From an uncultured Oscillibacter sp. (GTDB taxonomy: Bacteria > Bacillota > Clostridia > Oscillospirales > Oscillospiraceae): a stretch of 64,000 nucleotides of DNA. Shown here in pieces: positions 23,459 through 31,937 of the stretch (within the stretch, counting starts at the first letter, position 1; the number at the start of each line of letters is the position of its first letter). A program made the position numbers and the translations under genes. Location: contig CAJUMX010000005.1 in assembly GCA_910587705.1 (NCBI GenBank), forward strand, positions 1 through 64,000. Reading direction: 5' to 3'. The notes below the pieces were generated by a model. It was not told the origin of the DNA and made no database searches. It saw only the letters and a program-made list of their open reading frames with translations.

Positions 23459-25627
23459 TCAAACCTCGTACCACCGAATCTCATTGGCGGCCAGCTCCAG
23501 TGGGAAGCTGGACCCATCCCCCCGGAAAACCGTGGTACTCTGGGGCTCGTAGGTGTTGTTCACCACGCAGAAGCGCCCGCTCTCCACGTAGGCGTGAACC
23601 TCCACCCGGCAGTTGGAGGAGAACCACCGCTCCAGACAGTCCTCCCCGTGGGCGGCCCAGAGGATGGCCCGGTGAAGCAGGCGGTTATTCTCAAAGGAAT
23701 AGGGCAGTCCGGAGACGTACACTCCCCGGCCGGAGCCAAAGGCGTTCACCGCCAGCTGGACCTCCTTGTCCCGCTGCACCAGCACCTCCGCCCCCTCCAG
23801 GGCATAGACGCTCCGCTGGCCCTCGCCAAAGTCCACGGGGCTCTTCGCGTCCGCCAGAAGGAAGTGTCCGGGATGCTCCTCCCAATTGTACTTGTCGTAG
23901 CCCAGTGTAAAGCCCGTCTCCTTTTCAACTCCCAGAACCGGGGCCATCTGGAAATAGCGCCCCTGGTACTGATGGCCAGAGGGCTCTCCCACGCCGATGA
24001 AGCCGCCGCCGTTCCAGACGAACCGTTTCACCGCGGCGGATACCTCCGGCTCCTCCCAGACGGACCCGCCGGTATGGGCGGTATCCCCGCCGCCGATGTT
24101 CAGCAGCACGTCCACCCCCTCCAGGGCATGGGGATCGGCCTTCAAATCCTCAAAGCTCAAAAAGCGCACGTCGAAGGGCGCGCCGGACAGAGCCTCGATG
24201 ACCCCGGCATAGGAGTAATTCTGCTTCTGGTACAGGGCATGGTGGACCATGTGACAGCCCCAGGACCGGGCCTTTCCCCAGCAGTTCAGCACCGCCACGG
24301 TCTTGGCACAGTACGGCTTGGCCCCGTTGATGTGGCCGTATAGCTCCCGGAACTCCTTGCAGACGGATTCCACGTAGTCAATAAACTCCGGGAATTCACA
24401 GGCCAGCTTCAAGTACCCGCCGTAGCCAATGCGGTCGATGGGCTTGCGGAGAATGGCCCGCCGGGCAGTAACCCAGTTCTCCCGGGCCTCGCCCACCGGG
24501 TCCCCGCCCTCGTGGAAGGTGTCCGGGAAGAAGTAGGGCAGGAAGCGCCCCTCGGTGTACTTCACGCCGGGAATGTCGGAGATAAGGCGCAGTGTGGACC
24601 CGTTGCCCACGCTGCCCACCACGGCGTCCAGACCGATGGACCTGAACTCCTCCAGATAGGGCTCCGTGCCAATCCAGTGGTCCCCCAGGAACATCATGGC
24701 CTCCTTGCCCAGCTCATGGGTGAGGTCCACCATTTCCTTTGCCAGGGCCGCCACCTCCCGCCGCTGGAACGCCATGAAATCCCGGAACTCCTTGGAGGGA
24801 ATCCGATACTGATTGTTATAATATCCCTGGTCGATTATAAATTCCGGTCGGAATTTGTAGCCGACCTCCCTCTCGAACTGCTCCAGGATATAGGGAGACA
24901 CAGAGGCGGAGTAGCCATACCAGTCCACGTACTTCTCCCGTTTTAGCTCATCGAAGATCAAGGTGAACTGGTGGAAGAAGGTGGTGTAGCGGATGACGTC
25001 CACATAGGGGTGGTCCTGGATAAACTTCCGCAGCCGCTCCATGGTAAACTTCCGGGTCTTAGGCTGGCGGACGTCGAAGGTAATCTGGTGCTCGAAGTCC
25101 TTCCAGTCGTTGGTGACGGCGTTGTACATGTGGACCGGGTCCCAGATGAGATAGGCCAGGAAGCTGACCGTGTAGTCGTGGAACGCCTCTGGGGCGGGAA
25201 TCACCACCGCGCCGCTTTCAGCGTCGTAGTCCCATTTCTCCGGGGCCAGGGGTTCTCCCACGGTGCGGTCCATGACCTCCCACCAGCGTTTGATATCGTC
25301 CCGGGTGTTGACCTCCAGCAGCTCGCCGCTGACGCCCTTCAAAAGGGGGATGGCCATGGGCCCGCCTGCCGCCGTGTGGAAGGCGGTCATAATGTAGCAC
25401 TGCTGCACCTCGTCAGAGTTGGCTTTCGCCCAGGCGTTGTCCTTCCGGGTGGTGTAGTAGGTGGCGTAGACCTTGGCGTCGGCGGACTTCAATTCCTCGG
25501 GGTAATCCGTGCCGTCGCAGTCCCGGATGGCGTCGGCCCCCCAGCGCTCCAGCAGGGCCAGGGTCTCGGGAACCACGTCCACGTCGGTGGGAATGGTCAC
25601 CCGGCCCTTGTTCTGCAAATTACTCAT
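23459..25627 (-). CDS. GH112 beta-galactoside phosphorylase (galacto-N-biose/lacto-N-biose type)
   Basis: 722 aa, the usual GH112 length. Phosphorolysis of Gal-beta-1,3-HexNAc (mucin core or milk-sugar units) gives galactose-1-phosphate. Motifs are WGADAIRDCDGTDYPEE, the barrel with DWYGYSASVSPYILEQFE, and MMFLGDHWIGTEPYL, where Asp316 is the likely catalytic acid. GSTLRLISDIPGVKYTEGRFLPYFFPDTF and a C-terminal beta-sandwich follow. Some GH112 members instead cleave galactosyl-rhamnose, and substrate cannot be fixed from sequence by eye. It is last gene of an ABC sugar-uptake operon. No galactokinase, NahK or GalT gene is in the window. Confidence 0.9.
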   Translation of the reverse strand: MSNLQNKGRVTIPTDVDVVPETLALLERWGADAIRDCDGTDYPEELKSADAKVYATYYTTRKDNAWAKANSDEVQQCYIMTAFHTAAGGPMAIPLLKGVSGELLEVNTRDDIKRWWEVMDRTVGEPLAPEKWDYDAESGAVVIPAPEAFHDYTVSFLAYLIWDPVHMYNAVTNDWKDFEHQITFDVRQPKTRKFTMERLRKFIQDHPYVDVIRYTTFFHQFTLIFDELKREKYVDWYGYSASVSPYILEQFEREVGYKFRPEFIIDQGYYNNQYRIPSKEFRDFMAFQRREVAALAKEMVDLTHELGKEAMMFLGDHWIGTEPYLEEFRSIGLDAVVGSVGNGSTLRLISDIPGVKYTEGRFLPYFFPDTFHEGGDPVGEARENWVTARRAILRKPIDRIGYGGYLKLACEFPEFIDYVESVCKEFRELYGHINGAKPYCAKTVAVLNCWGKARSWGCHMVHHALYQKQNYSYAGVIEALSGAPFDVRFLSFEDLKADPHALEGVDVLLNIGGGDTAHTGGSVWEEPEVSAAVKRFVWNGGGFIGVGEPSGHQYQGRYFQMAPVLGVEKETGFTLGYDKYNWEEHPGHFLLADAKSPVDFGEGQRSVYALEGAEVLVQRDKEVQLAVNAFGSGRGVYVSGLPYSFENNRLLHRAILWAAHGEDCLERWFSSNCRVEVHAYVESGRFCVVNNTYEPQSTTVFRGDGSSFPLELAANEIRWYEV

Positions 25628-25639
25628 GTGTTACACTCC

Positions 25640-25846
25640 TTAGAGGCCAGGGCCTTTGTCGCCCTCAAAGGGCTTGTTGTAAATCATCAGCGCCGCCAGC
25701 AGCAGAATCACGCCCAGGACCATCAGCCCCAGACCCTTCATCTGCCCCGTCAGGGTCCAGCCGAAAATGACCAGGGCCAGTCCCACAAAAAAGAATCCCG
25801 TAATAAACAGCGCCCGGAGGCCCGTGTGCTCTTTCCAAAATTTCAT
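25640..25846 (-). CDS. Two-helix membrane protein in the GH112 operon
   Basis: 68 aa with two membrane helices (about residues 11-30 and 36-55) and a short acidic tail, KPFEGDKGPGL. It lies 9 bases from the permease gene and 12 from the GH112 gene, so it belongs to the operon. It resembles small DUF6903-like proteins found in sugar operons, but I cannot confirm the family. Confidence 0.6.
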   Translation of the reverse strand: MKFWKEHTGLRALFITGFFFVGLALVIFGWTLTGQMKGLGLMVLGVILLLAALMIYNKPFEGDKGPGL

Positions 25847-25855
25847 GCCGTCACC

Positions 25856-26746
25856 TCATCCTTTCAGGCCGCCCACGGTCATGCCCTGGGTCAGCTTCTT
25901 CTGCACGCACATGTAGAGGATCAGCGTGGGCAGCATCACCAGCACAAGACCCGCGTACAAAATGCCATACTGGGCGGAGGACTGCTGGGCCTGCATCAGG
26001 TTCAAGAGGCCCACCGGCAGAGTCTTTTGCCCGGTGGCGCTGCTCATCAGCGTCATGGAGATGATGTACTCGTTCCAGAAGGAGAGGAAGTTGAAGAGAA
26101 TGATGGTGATGATGGAGGGCTGGGCCATGGGGAAGATAATCCGAATCATAGCCTGCCCATAGCCCGCGCCGTCAATGTAGGCGGCCTCCTCAAAGTCGTG
26201 GGGCAGGGTGGCGAAGTAGCCGGAGAGCAGATAGATGGTGAAGGGCAGGGCCGTGGAGGCGTACACCACCGCCAGCACCACCAGGTTGTTCAGCAAAAAT
26301 CCGTTCCCCATCAGGTTTTTCAGCCACGCGTCCCCGTCCCGGAGCATCAGGAAGATGGGCACCACAATGTAGTTCACGTTGATAAACAGCCCCGCCATGA
26401 AGCAGGTGTTTAAAAAGCGGCTTCCCCGGAACTGGAACCGGGCCAGGCAATAGGCCGCGGGCAGGGCAATCACCAGCAGCAGCACCAGGGACAGGGCTGT
26501 CACCAGGACGGAGTTGAGCATATAGCTGCCCATGCTGGCGGCGTTCCACGCCTCTACGAAGTTCTGCCAGTAAAAGCCCGCGGGCAGGGCCCAGGGGTTG
26601 CCGTAGAACTCGCTGTTCTGCTTGATGGAGGCCAGGAATACCCAGGCCACCGGGACAATGATAACCACCGCCAGGGTAATCAATACCACATAGATGAAGA
26701 GTTTATACAGCGCCTCGCCGGACATGCCTTTCTTTTCTTTCGTCAT
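25856..26746 (-). CDS. Sugar ABC transporter permease (MalG type)
   Basis: 296 aa, six membrane segments. It has the ABC-coupling EAA loop EEAAYIDGAGYGQAMIRIIFPMAQPSI (about residues 200-226) and the C-terminal TQGMTVGGLKG ending typical of MalG-like proteins. It is expected to form a heterodimer with the product of 26759-27634. No ATPase gene is in the operon, so a shared MsmK-type ATPase encoded elsewhere is likely. Confidence 0.92.
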   Translation of the reverse strand: MTKEKKGMSGEALYKLFIYVVLITLAVVIIVPVAWVFLASIKQNSEFYGNPWALPAGFYWQNFVEAWNAASMGSYMLNSVLVTALSLVLLLVIALPAAYCLARFQFRGSRFLNTCFMAGLFINVNYIVVPIFLMLRDGDAWLKNLMGNGFLLNNLVVLAVVYASTALPFTIYLLSGYFATLPHDFEEAAYIDGAGYGQAMIRIIFPMAQPSIITIILFNFLSFWNEYIISMTLMSSATGQKTLPVGLLNLMQAQQSSAQYGILYAGLVLVMLPTLILYMCVQKKLTQGMTVGGLKG

Positions 26747-26758
26747 ATCCTCGCCCCC

Positions 26759-27634
26759 TTACATTTCCAGGACTTCCCGCTTCGTCACCCAGTTCACCAG
26801 GGCGGACAGCAGGAAGGAGAACAGGAAGATCACCACGCCCGCCGCCATGGAATAGCCATAGAGCCCGGCGTCCTTCTGGGCGTACATAAAGCTCAAACCC
26901 ACGTCGGCCATGCCCTTGGCCACCATGGCCTTGACAAAGAGGAAGGCCATGTTGATGGTGGAGATGATGAAGAAGGTCAGGGTGGTGCGGATGTTGGTCC
27001 AGATCAACGGCAGGGTCAGCTGGAAGAACTGGGTCAGCCGCCCCGCGCCGTCCAGCCCGGCGCTTTCATAGAGGCTCTCGGGTACGGCAGACATGGAGGC
27101 CATGTACATGACCATATAATAGCCGATGGCCTGCCAGACCATGGCGATGATGACGCTGACGATGACCATGGGCTGGTCCTTCCAAAGGACCATGACGGTC
27201 TCCCCCTTGAAGAAGGAGAGGATGCTGTTCAGCATGCCGTTCTCCGGCTTGTAGATGGCGGAGAAGATACCGGCAATGACCACCACGGAGAGGATGTTGG
27301 GGATGTAAAACACGATGCGGAAAAAGTTTTGTCCCTTGATCTTCTCCCGGGTCAGAATCGCCGCAAAGACAATGGCGAAGAAAAAGGTGATAAGCGTCAC
27401 GGTGACGATCAGCAAAATTGTGTTCTGCATAGCCGTGATGAATTTCACGTCCTTCGCCAGGGCCTGGAAGTTGGCCATGCCCACGAAGGTCTCCGTGGGT
27501 GAGTAAGCCCCCCGCTCAAACAGGGACATGCGGAATACATTCAGGGTGGGCAGGATCATAAAAACAAAGTACAGGATCGCCGCCGGGGCAACGCACAGGG
27601 TCAGGAACCGTCCCCGGCTTTTGCTGCTGCGCAT
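26759..27634 (-). CDS. Sugar ABC transporter permease (MalF type)
   Basis: 291 aa, six membrane segments. The EAA loop reads LYESAGLDGAGRLTQFFQLTLP (about residues 185-206). The N-terminal FLTLCVAPAAILYFVFMILPTLNVFRMSLF is the usual first helix of CUT1 permeases. Twelve bases separate it from the MalG-type gene. It lies downstream of the interrupted binding-protein gene and a strong hairpin. Confidence 0.92.
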   Translation of the reverse strand: MRSSKSRGRFLTLCVAPAAILYFVFMILPTLNVFRMSLFERGAYSPTETFVGMANFQALAKDVKFITAMQNTILLIVTVTLITFFFAIVFAAILTREKIKGQNFFRIVFYIPNILSVVVIAGIFSAIYKPENGMLNSILSFFKGETVMVLWKDQPMVIVSVIIAMVWQAIGYYMVMYMASMSAVPESLYESAGLDGAGRLTQFFQLTLPLIWTNIRTTLTFFIISTINMAFLFVKAMVAKGMADVGLSFMYAQKDAGLYGYSMAAGVVIFLFSFLLSALVNWVTKREVLEM

Positions 27635-27672
27635 GGAACCACTCCTTTCGGACAGATGGGTCAGAGTTTTGA

Positions 27673-27706
27673 AGCGGCGGCGGGCAGGAACCTGCCCGCC
27701 GCCGCT
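27673..27706 (-). promoter_or_regulatory. Strong hairpin between the binding-protein and permease genes
   Basis: A 16-bp perfect GC stem (27673-27688 with 27691-27706) has a 2-base apparent loop and no T-tract on the minus strand. Such stems after binding-protein genes often protect the upstream mRNA so that it is expressed above the permeases; that role is inferred. Confidence 0.6.
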
Positions 27707-27738
27707 GGTTCACGGACGATACGGTTGTTACGGGGCGC

Positions 27739-29124
27739 TTATCCCATGATGTTGGCCCGCATCTGATCGCTGGCCGCCTTTACGTCGCTGATCCACTGAT
27801 CCACGGTGACGCTTCCATTCACCAGGCCGTTGACGGGATCCAGGAATACCTCGCGGACGGTGCCCAGGCCCGCCACGGCGTTGTAGGCCGCGAAGTTGCC
27901 CATGGCCGCGTCGGCTCCGTTGTCATAGATGGCGTAGAACATTTTGTTGTCGCCTTCCAGGTTGTCGGTCAGGCCGGGAACCGGCTGCACCGCGCCGCCC
28001 TTGGCGAAGATGGCGCAGGCCGCGTCGCTGTACAGAAAGGCCACGAACTGCTTCGCCGCGTCCAGGTTGGGAGCGGCGGCGGGAATCCAAGCCTGCTCCA
28101 ACCAGCAGTAGCTGGCGCCGTTGCCGCCGGCCTTGGCGGCGGGCAGGGCGGTCATGCCCCACTGGAAGCCCTCGGCCCGGGGAGCCTCGGCCATCTCGCC
28201 GACGATCCAGGTGCCGTTGGGCATGAACAGGGCCTTGTTGTCCAGGACCAGCTGCTGGTTCTGGGTGAAGTCCTGGTCATTGGCCTGGGCGGGGGTGACG
28301 GGGTTGGTGTAGCTGGCGAGTTTGGCGATGATGTCGAAGCACTGCTGGGCCTCGGGGGTGTCCCAGATGCCCTCGGCATAGGTGGTGGCCTTGTTGAAGA
28401 AGTCGGGGCCGCCCACGGAGTACATCAAGGCATACAGGAAGGCGTCAAAGTAGCCAGTGGTGGGATAGGTGAAGAGGTAGCTGCCCTCAGCCTGGGCCTT
28501 CTCGGCCAGCTCCCACATCTCGTCCTAGGTGGCGGGGACGGTCCAGCCCTTCTCCTCGAAGAGACCCGCGTTGTAGAACAGACCGCAGGGGGAGTAGAAC
28601 ATGGGGGCCAGGTAGGTCACGCCGTCGCCGTAGGGGTTGGTGACGGAGGTGTCGGTGAAGCCGCCGACGATTTTGTCGGAGACCTTGGCGCTTTCGCCGG
28701 GGATGGTCATGGACAGCACGTCGGTGAGCTCGGCGATGTTGCGGTCCTTGATGAACTGCTCGGTAAGGCCCTTCTCACGGCCGGTGGCCAAGTGGATGAC
28801 ATCGGGGAAGTCGCCGCCCTGCATAGAGGGCCCGATGACGTCTTCCAGGTTCTTGTCGCAGATCAGGTTGACCTTCACGCCGGTCTCGGCGGTGAAGGCG
28901 TCGCAAACCTCCTGCCACATGCCGGGATAGGCTTCCTCATAGCCGGAGGCCAGGGCGGCCACGGTGATGGTCACGTCCTCGGCGGGCGGCGGGGTCTGGG
29001 TATCGCCGCTGTCGGCAGGGGGCGGAGTGGTGGTCCCGGCGTCGGAACCGCCGTTCCCGCCGCCGCAGGCGGCCAGGGACAGCACCAGCGCCAGAGTCAG
29101 CAAGAGACTGAAAAACTTCTTCAT
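27739..29124 (-). pseudogene. Sugar ABC substrate-binding lipoprotein split by an in-frame TAG
   Basis: 462 codons in one frame. The start has a lipoprotein signal (MKKFFSLLLTLALVLSLAACGGG, lipobox LAAC) after AAGGAGG. The body is a CUT1-type binding protein (VIHLATGREKGLTEQF; LFMPNGTWIVGEM; AKQFVAFLYSDAACAIF). Codon 200 is TAG (28527..28525) in the context ...TVPAT-stop-DEMWELAEKA. This family normally has TW(D/E)E there, so a single TGG-to-TAG change explains it. Both halves otherwise look intact, with no frameshift. It could be a recent nonsense mutation, a sequencing error or a suppressed codon. It heads the GH112 operon. Confidence 0.85.
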
Positions 29125-29184
29125 AAGTCTACCTCCTTATAATATAGGGGCTTTCGCGGGCCGTTCTCCGGCCTTGTAAAATTT

Positions 29185-29214
29185 AGTATAACGAGTTAGT
29201 CGCTGGCAAAGCAA
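29185..29214 (-). promoter_or_regulatory. Promoter of the GH112 operon
   Basis: On the minus strand TTGCTT (29214..29209), 18 bases, TATACT (29190..29185). The weak -35 suits an activator-dependent promoter, and a divergent AraC-type gene lies next to it. Confidence 0.55.
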
Positions 29215-29224
29215 TCCCTTTCTT

Positions 29225-29393
29225 GCGCAACTTTTTAGAAATCTTGCTCTCTTTGCATTTTGTCCCAATTTTCAGGGGATACCCTGTTCCACTTTAGGCA
29301 AAACTGATAATTTTGCATCTTCCCTCCGTCCGCTCTCCGTCTCCTCGACAAAATCCCGGCAGGATGGAAAAAATATTTTATCAAAAGTTGCGC
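29225..29393. promoter_or_regulatory. Paired 11-base inverted repeat in the divergent AraC/GH112 control region
   Basis: GCGCAACTTTT (29225-29235) recurs inverted as AAAAGTTGCGC (29383-29393). The second copy overlaps the -35 box of the AraC gene. A CAATTTTCA word also occurs twice in this gap (near 29276 and 29439). These may be AraC-type binding sites. Apart from this and the two promoters, the 346-base gap 29125-29470 holds nothing else I can name. Confidence 0.4.
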
Positions 29394-29416
29394 CGCCGGG
29401 ACAAAGGCAGTATAAT
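29388..29416 (+). promoter_or_regulatory. Promoter of the AraC-type regulator at 29471
   Basis: TTGCGC (29388-29393), 17 bases, TATAAT (29411-29416). Confidence 0.65.
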
Positions 29417-29470
29417 AAAGACAGACTGTGACACTGCCAATTTTCAAAAAATTGCGCCCTGGAGGGAGGA

Positions 29471-30301
29471 ATGTCCGTGAGCCAGCGTCAATACGCGTTC
29501 CAGCGGGAGAACGCCGTCCCCGGCGGGTCCCCCAGGCTGGCCTATGTCTCCCGGGCCCAGTACAGCCCGGAGTGGAACTCCAGCCTCCACACCCACGGCT
29601 GCGCGGAGCTCTTCTTCATCACCGGAGGCCACGGCCGCTTCCGCACCCGGCGGGAGGAGTTTCCCGTGGCCATCCACGACGCGGTCATCGTCAACGCCAA
29701 CGTGCCCCACACGGAGGTCAGCCAGCTGGACAGCCCCCTGGAGTACACCGTTTTGGGGGTGGAGGGGCTGGAGACCATGGCCGGGGCCGAGGGCTATGCC
29801 CTGCTTCACCTTCACTCCGGCTGGGAGGAGCTGATGGGCTGCCTCCACCTGATGCTCCAGGAGGCGGAGGGGGCCCTGCCGGGCTATGAGCGGGTCTGCC
29901 GAAGCCTTTTGGACGTGGTGCTAATCCGGCTGAACCGCCAGCGGGACGCCGCCCTTTCCGGCGAGCCCTCCGGCGCCCGGTCCAGCCGGGAGTGCGACCT
30001 GGTCCGGCGGTACATCGACAATCACTTCAAGGAGAACCTGAACCTGGACCAGCTGGCCCAGCTGGCCCACCTGAACAAGTATTACCTGGCCCACGCCTTC
30101 CGCCGGGAGTTCGGCGTGTCCCCCATCAACTACCTGATCTCCCGCCGCATTGAGGAGAGCCGCTTTCTCCTCCGGGAGACGGACCACACCTTGTCCCTCA
30201 TCGCCCAGATTCTGGGTTTTTCCTCCCTGAGCTACTTTTCCCAGTGCTTCCGCCGGGTGGAGGGCGTCAGCCCCCTGGAGTACCGGAGAGCCCATCGTTA
30301 A
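29471..30301 (+). CDS. AraC-family regulator, divergent to the GH112 operon
   Basis: 276 aa. The N-terminal cupin-like sensor domain (about residues 30-110: SSLHTHGCAELFFITGGHGRF; VIVNANVPHTEV) is followed by a double helix-turn-helix at about 180-275 (YIDNHFKENLNLDQLAQLAHLNKYYLAHAFRREFG; ILGFSSLSYFSQCFRRVEGVSPLEYR). It is transcribed away from the sugar operon with a shared 346-base control region, so it is the obvious candidate activator. The sugar sensed is unknown. The ATG at 29471 follows GGAGG closely, and a GTG at 29477 is an alternative. Confidence 0.9.
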   Translation: MSVSQRQYAFQRENAVPGGSPRLAYVSRAQYSPEWNSSLHTHGCAELFFITGGHGRFRTRREEFPVAIHDAVIVNANVPHTEVSQLDSPLEYTVLGVEGLETMAGAEGYALLHLHSGWEELMGCLHLMLQEAEGALPGYERVCRSLLDVVLIRLNRQRDAALSGEPSGARSSRECDLVRRYIDNHFKENLNLDQLAQLAHLNKYYLAHAFRREFGVSPINYLISRRIEESRFLLRETDHTLSLIAQILGFSSLSYFSQCFRRVEGVSPLEYRRAHR

Positions 30302-30317
30302 ACCCAAGTCCGGTCAC

Positions 30318-30341
30318 GATCGGTGACTATGGTCACGGATC
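30318..30341. repeat. Imperfect hairpin between two convergent AraC genes
   Basis: Arms GATCGGTGAC and GTCACGGATC (one mismatch) flank TATG. It sits in the 58-base gap between convergent stops and has no T-tract, so it is only a possible terminator. Confidence 0.35.
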
Positions 30342-30359
30342 GCGGCCGGTTCCTCTCCG

Positions 30360-31286
30360 TCAATCCCCCTTTGTTTCGCCGGAAGCGGCCCGCCGCTCCG
30401 CCCGGTATTGACTGGGAGTTCTCCCCTTCAAAGCCCGGAAGGTCCGGGCAAAATAGCTCATCTCCTGGAAGCCGCAGGCCGCGCCGATATCGGCAACCCG
30501 CTCCTCCGTGGTCTCCAGCAGCTCCGCCGCACGCTGGACCCGGAACTGCTTGAGGTACTGCATAGGCGTGGTCCCCACCATGCTCCGGAAGCAGCGGAGA
30601 CATTCGCTCTCGCTGAGGGCAGCGCTCCCGGCAATCCGGGCCACTGTCAGCTCCTCGTGGCAATGCTCCTGGAGGAAGCGGAGCATGACCTTGATCCGCT
30701 CCCCATCCCGCAGGGCCTTTTCCGAGGGGCCCTTTTTTCCCACCGGGCGGTGAGCGGAGAGGAGGAACACCAGCCGGGAAAGCCCCTCCCGGGCCAGAAA
30801 CTCGAAGCCTGGCGGCTCCTCCCCGCAGGCCCGCCAGGCCGTTTCCAGGGCCTCCAGGGCCTCCCGCTCCCAGGGAACGCTTTCCGACAGCCAGACACAG
30901 CGGTTGGCCCCCTCCGCCAGAAGGGGCTGTAAATAGTCCTGCCAGAAAACGCTCTCCACGCTGCCCCCCACCAGCCGGGGGTGAAAGACCATGGAGTGGA
31001 GGTCCACCGGCTCCTCTCCCTCCCGCCGGGCATTGTGAAGGGCTCCGGCGGCGATGAAGCAGCCCTCCCCGGGCCCCAGCTCCCGCCGCTCTCCCTCTAC
31101 GAAAACGGCAACCCGCCCCGCCTTTACCAGCACGGTCTCCAGCTCGTCATGCCAGTGCCAGGGCACCCGGTTCACCGTCTCGCCGTCGTGCCAATAGCAG
31201 GCCAGGGGAAAGGGCGGCGCACCGTGCCGCACCAGCTCCCGGTTCCGCCCGTCCGTGGCGGAGCTGCAAAAGTGGTTTAGAGCCAT
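30360..31286 (-). CDS. AraC-family regulator
   Basis: 308 aa. The cupin domain (about residues 25-105) has WHWHDELETVLVKAGRVAVFVEG and GEGCFIAAGALHNARR. The AraC DNA-binding domain is at about 200-300 (FLQEHCHEELTVARIAGSAALSESECLRCFRSMVGTTPMQYL; GFQEMSYFARTFRALKGRTPSQYRAERR). It is convergent with the other AraC gene and has no neighbouring structural gene of its own, so its target is unclear. It could act on the GH112 operon or elsewhere. Confidence 0.88.
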   Translation of the reverse strand: MALNHFCSSATDGRNRELVRHGAPPFPLACYWHDGETVNRVPWHWHDELETVLVKAGRVAVFVEGERRELGPGEGCFIAAGALHNARREGEEPVDLHSMVFHPRLVGGSVESVFWQDYLQPLLAEGANRCVWLSESVPWEREALEALETAWRACGEEPPGFEFLAREGLSRLVFLLSAHRPVGKKGPSEKALRDGERIKVMLRFLQEHCHEELTVARIAGSAALSESECLRCFRSMVGTTPMQYLKQFRVQRAAELLETTEERVADIGAACGFQEMSYFARTFRALKGRTPSQYRAERRAASGETKGD

Positions 31287-31429
31287 GGCTCCCTCCGTTC
31301 TGACGGTTTTGTACCAGAAAACCGGCGTTTTCCTTCTACCGTCTTTGAGTTCTTGATGGTATCATCCTATCAGAAAGAGGCGAAACGCGCAAGGGGGAGC
31401 AGTCCCCCGCTTTTAGAAGGAGGACGACG

Positions 31430-31675
31430 ATGTTTCAGATTATGATGCTCCCGGATGCGGAGAACTTTTTAAACGTGGTGGAGCGCAGCCGGGGTCAGGT
31501 GCTGCTGCACCTGCCGGACCACAGCCGCTGCGACCTGAAGCGGGACCACACCGCCCGCCAGCTGCTCCGGCTCATGTGTCCCCGGAAGGAGGGGCTGTCC
31601 ATCAGCCTTTCCGACGCCCGGGACGTACCCGCATTTCTGGATTACATGACCGGCTATGTCCGGGGACGGACCTGA
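31430..31675 (+). CDS. Small conserved-looking protein of unknown function
   Basis: 81 aa with a strong ribosome site (GAAGGAGGACGACG before ATG 31430). The sequence has a beta/alpha rhythm (VLLHLPDHSRCDL; GLSISLSDARDVPAFLDYMTG) with no signal or membrane segment. It does not match a family I recognise; a PTS-HPr-like size and layout is noted, but the HPr phosphorylation-site motif is absent. It is monocistronic between an AraC gene and pyrG. Confidence 0.65.
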   Translation: MFQIMMLPDAENFLNVVERSRGQVLLHLPDHSRCDLKRDHTARQLLRLMCPRKEGLSISLSDARDVPAFLDYMTGYVRGRT

Positions 31676-31765
31676 CGGGAAAAGCCCGTCGCGGACATCC
31701 CCCTGCCCGGCTTGCCCAGGCGGCCGGGCAGGATCGTATCCAGGCGAAACGGCACTTCCACCACC

Positions 31766-31789
31766 TCCCCCTTTACGGGGGACTTTTTA
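31766..31789 (+). terminator. Intrinsic terminator upstream of pyrG
   Basis: TCCCCC-tttac-GGGGGA stem followed by CTTTTTAT. It ends the transcript of the 81-aa gene. A larger CCTGCCCGG/CCGGGCAGG hairpin precedes it near 31702-31733. Confidence 0.7.
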
Positions 31790-31848
31790 TAATCGCCCCC
31801 ATGTCGATTTTTGTCAATTCTTTTCCCGCTCCCCAGCCCTCCGCGCCG

Positions 31849-31877
31849 TTGACAAGCGGGAGGTCAAATGATAATAT
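31849..31877 (+). promoter_or_regulatory. Promoter of pyrG
   Basis: TTGACA (31849-31854), 17 bases, TAATAT (31872-31877). The leader to the start is about 55 bases and shows only a short CCGGC/GCCGG hairpin. There is no obvious Bacillus-type pyrG attenuator. Confidence 0.75.
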
Positions 31878-31937
31878 GATTTGGATATGCAGTCCGGCGG
31901 GAGCCTGCCGGGCAGAACGAAAGAATAGGAGAGCGGT

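Noticed and set aside
31878..31937. Bacillus-type pyrG attenuator
   Set aside because: The leader is only about 55 bases, with a short hairpin and no terminator before the start codon.
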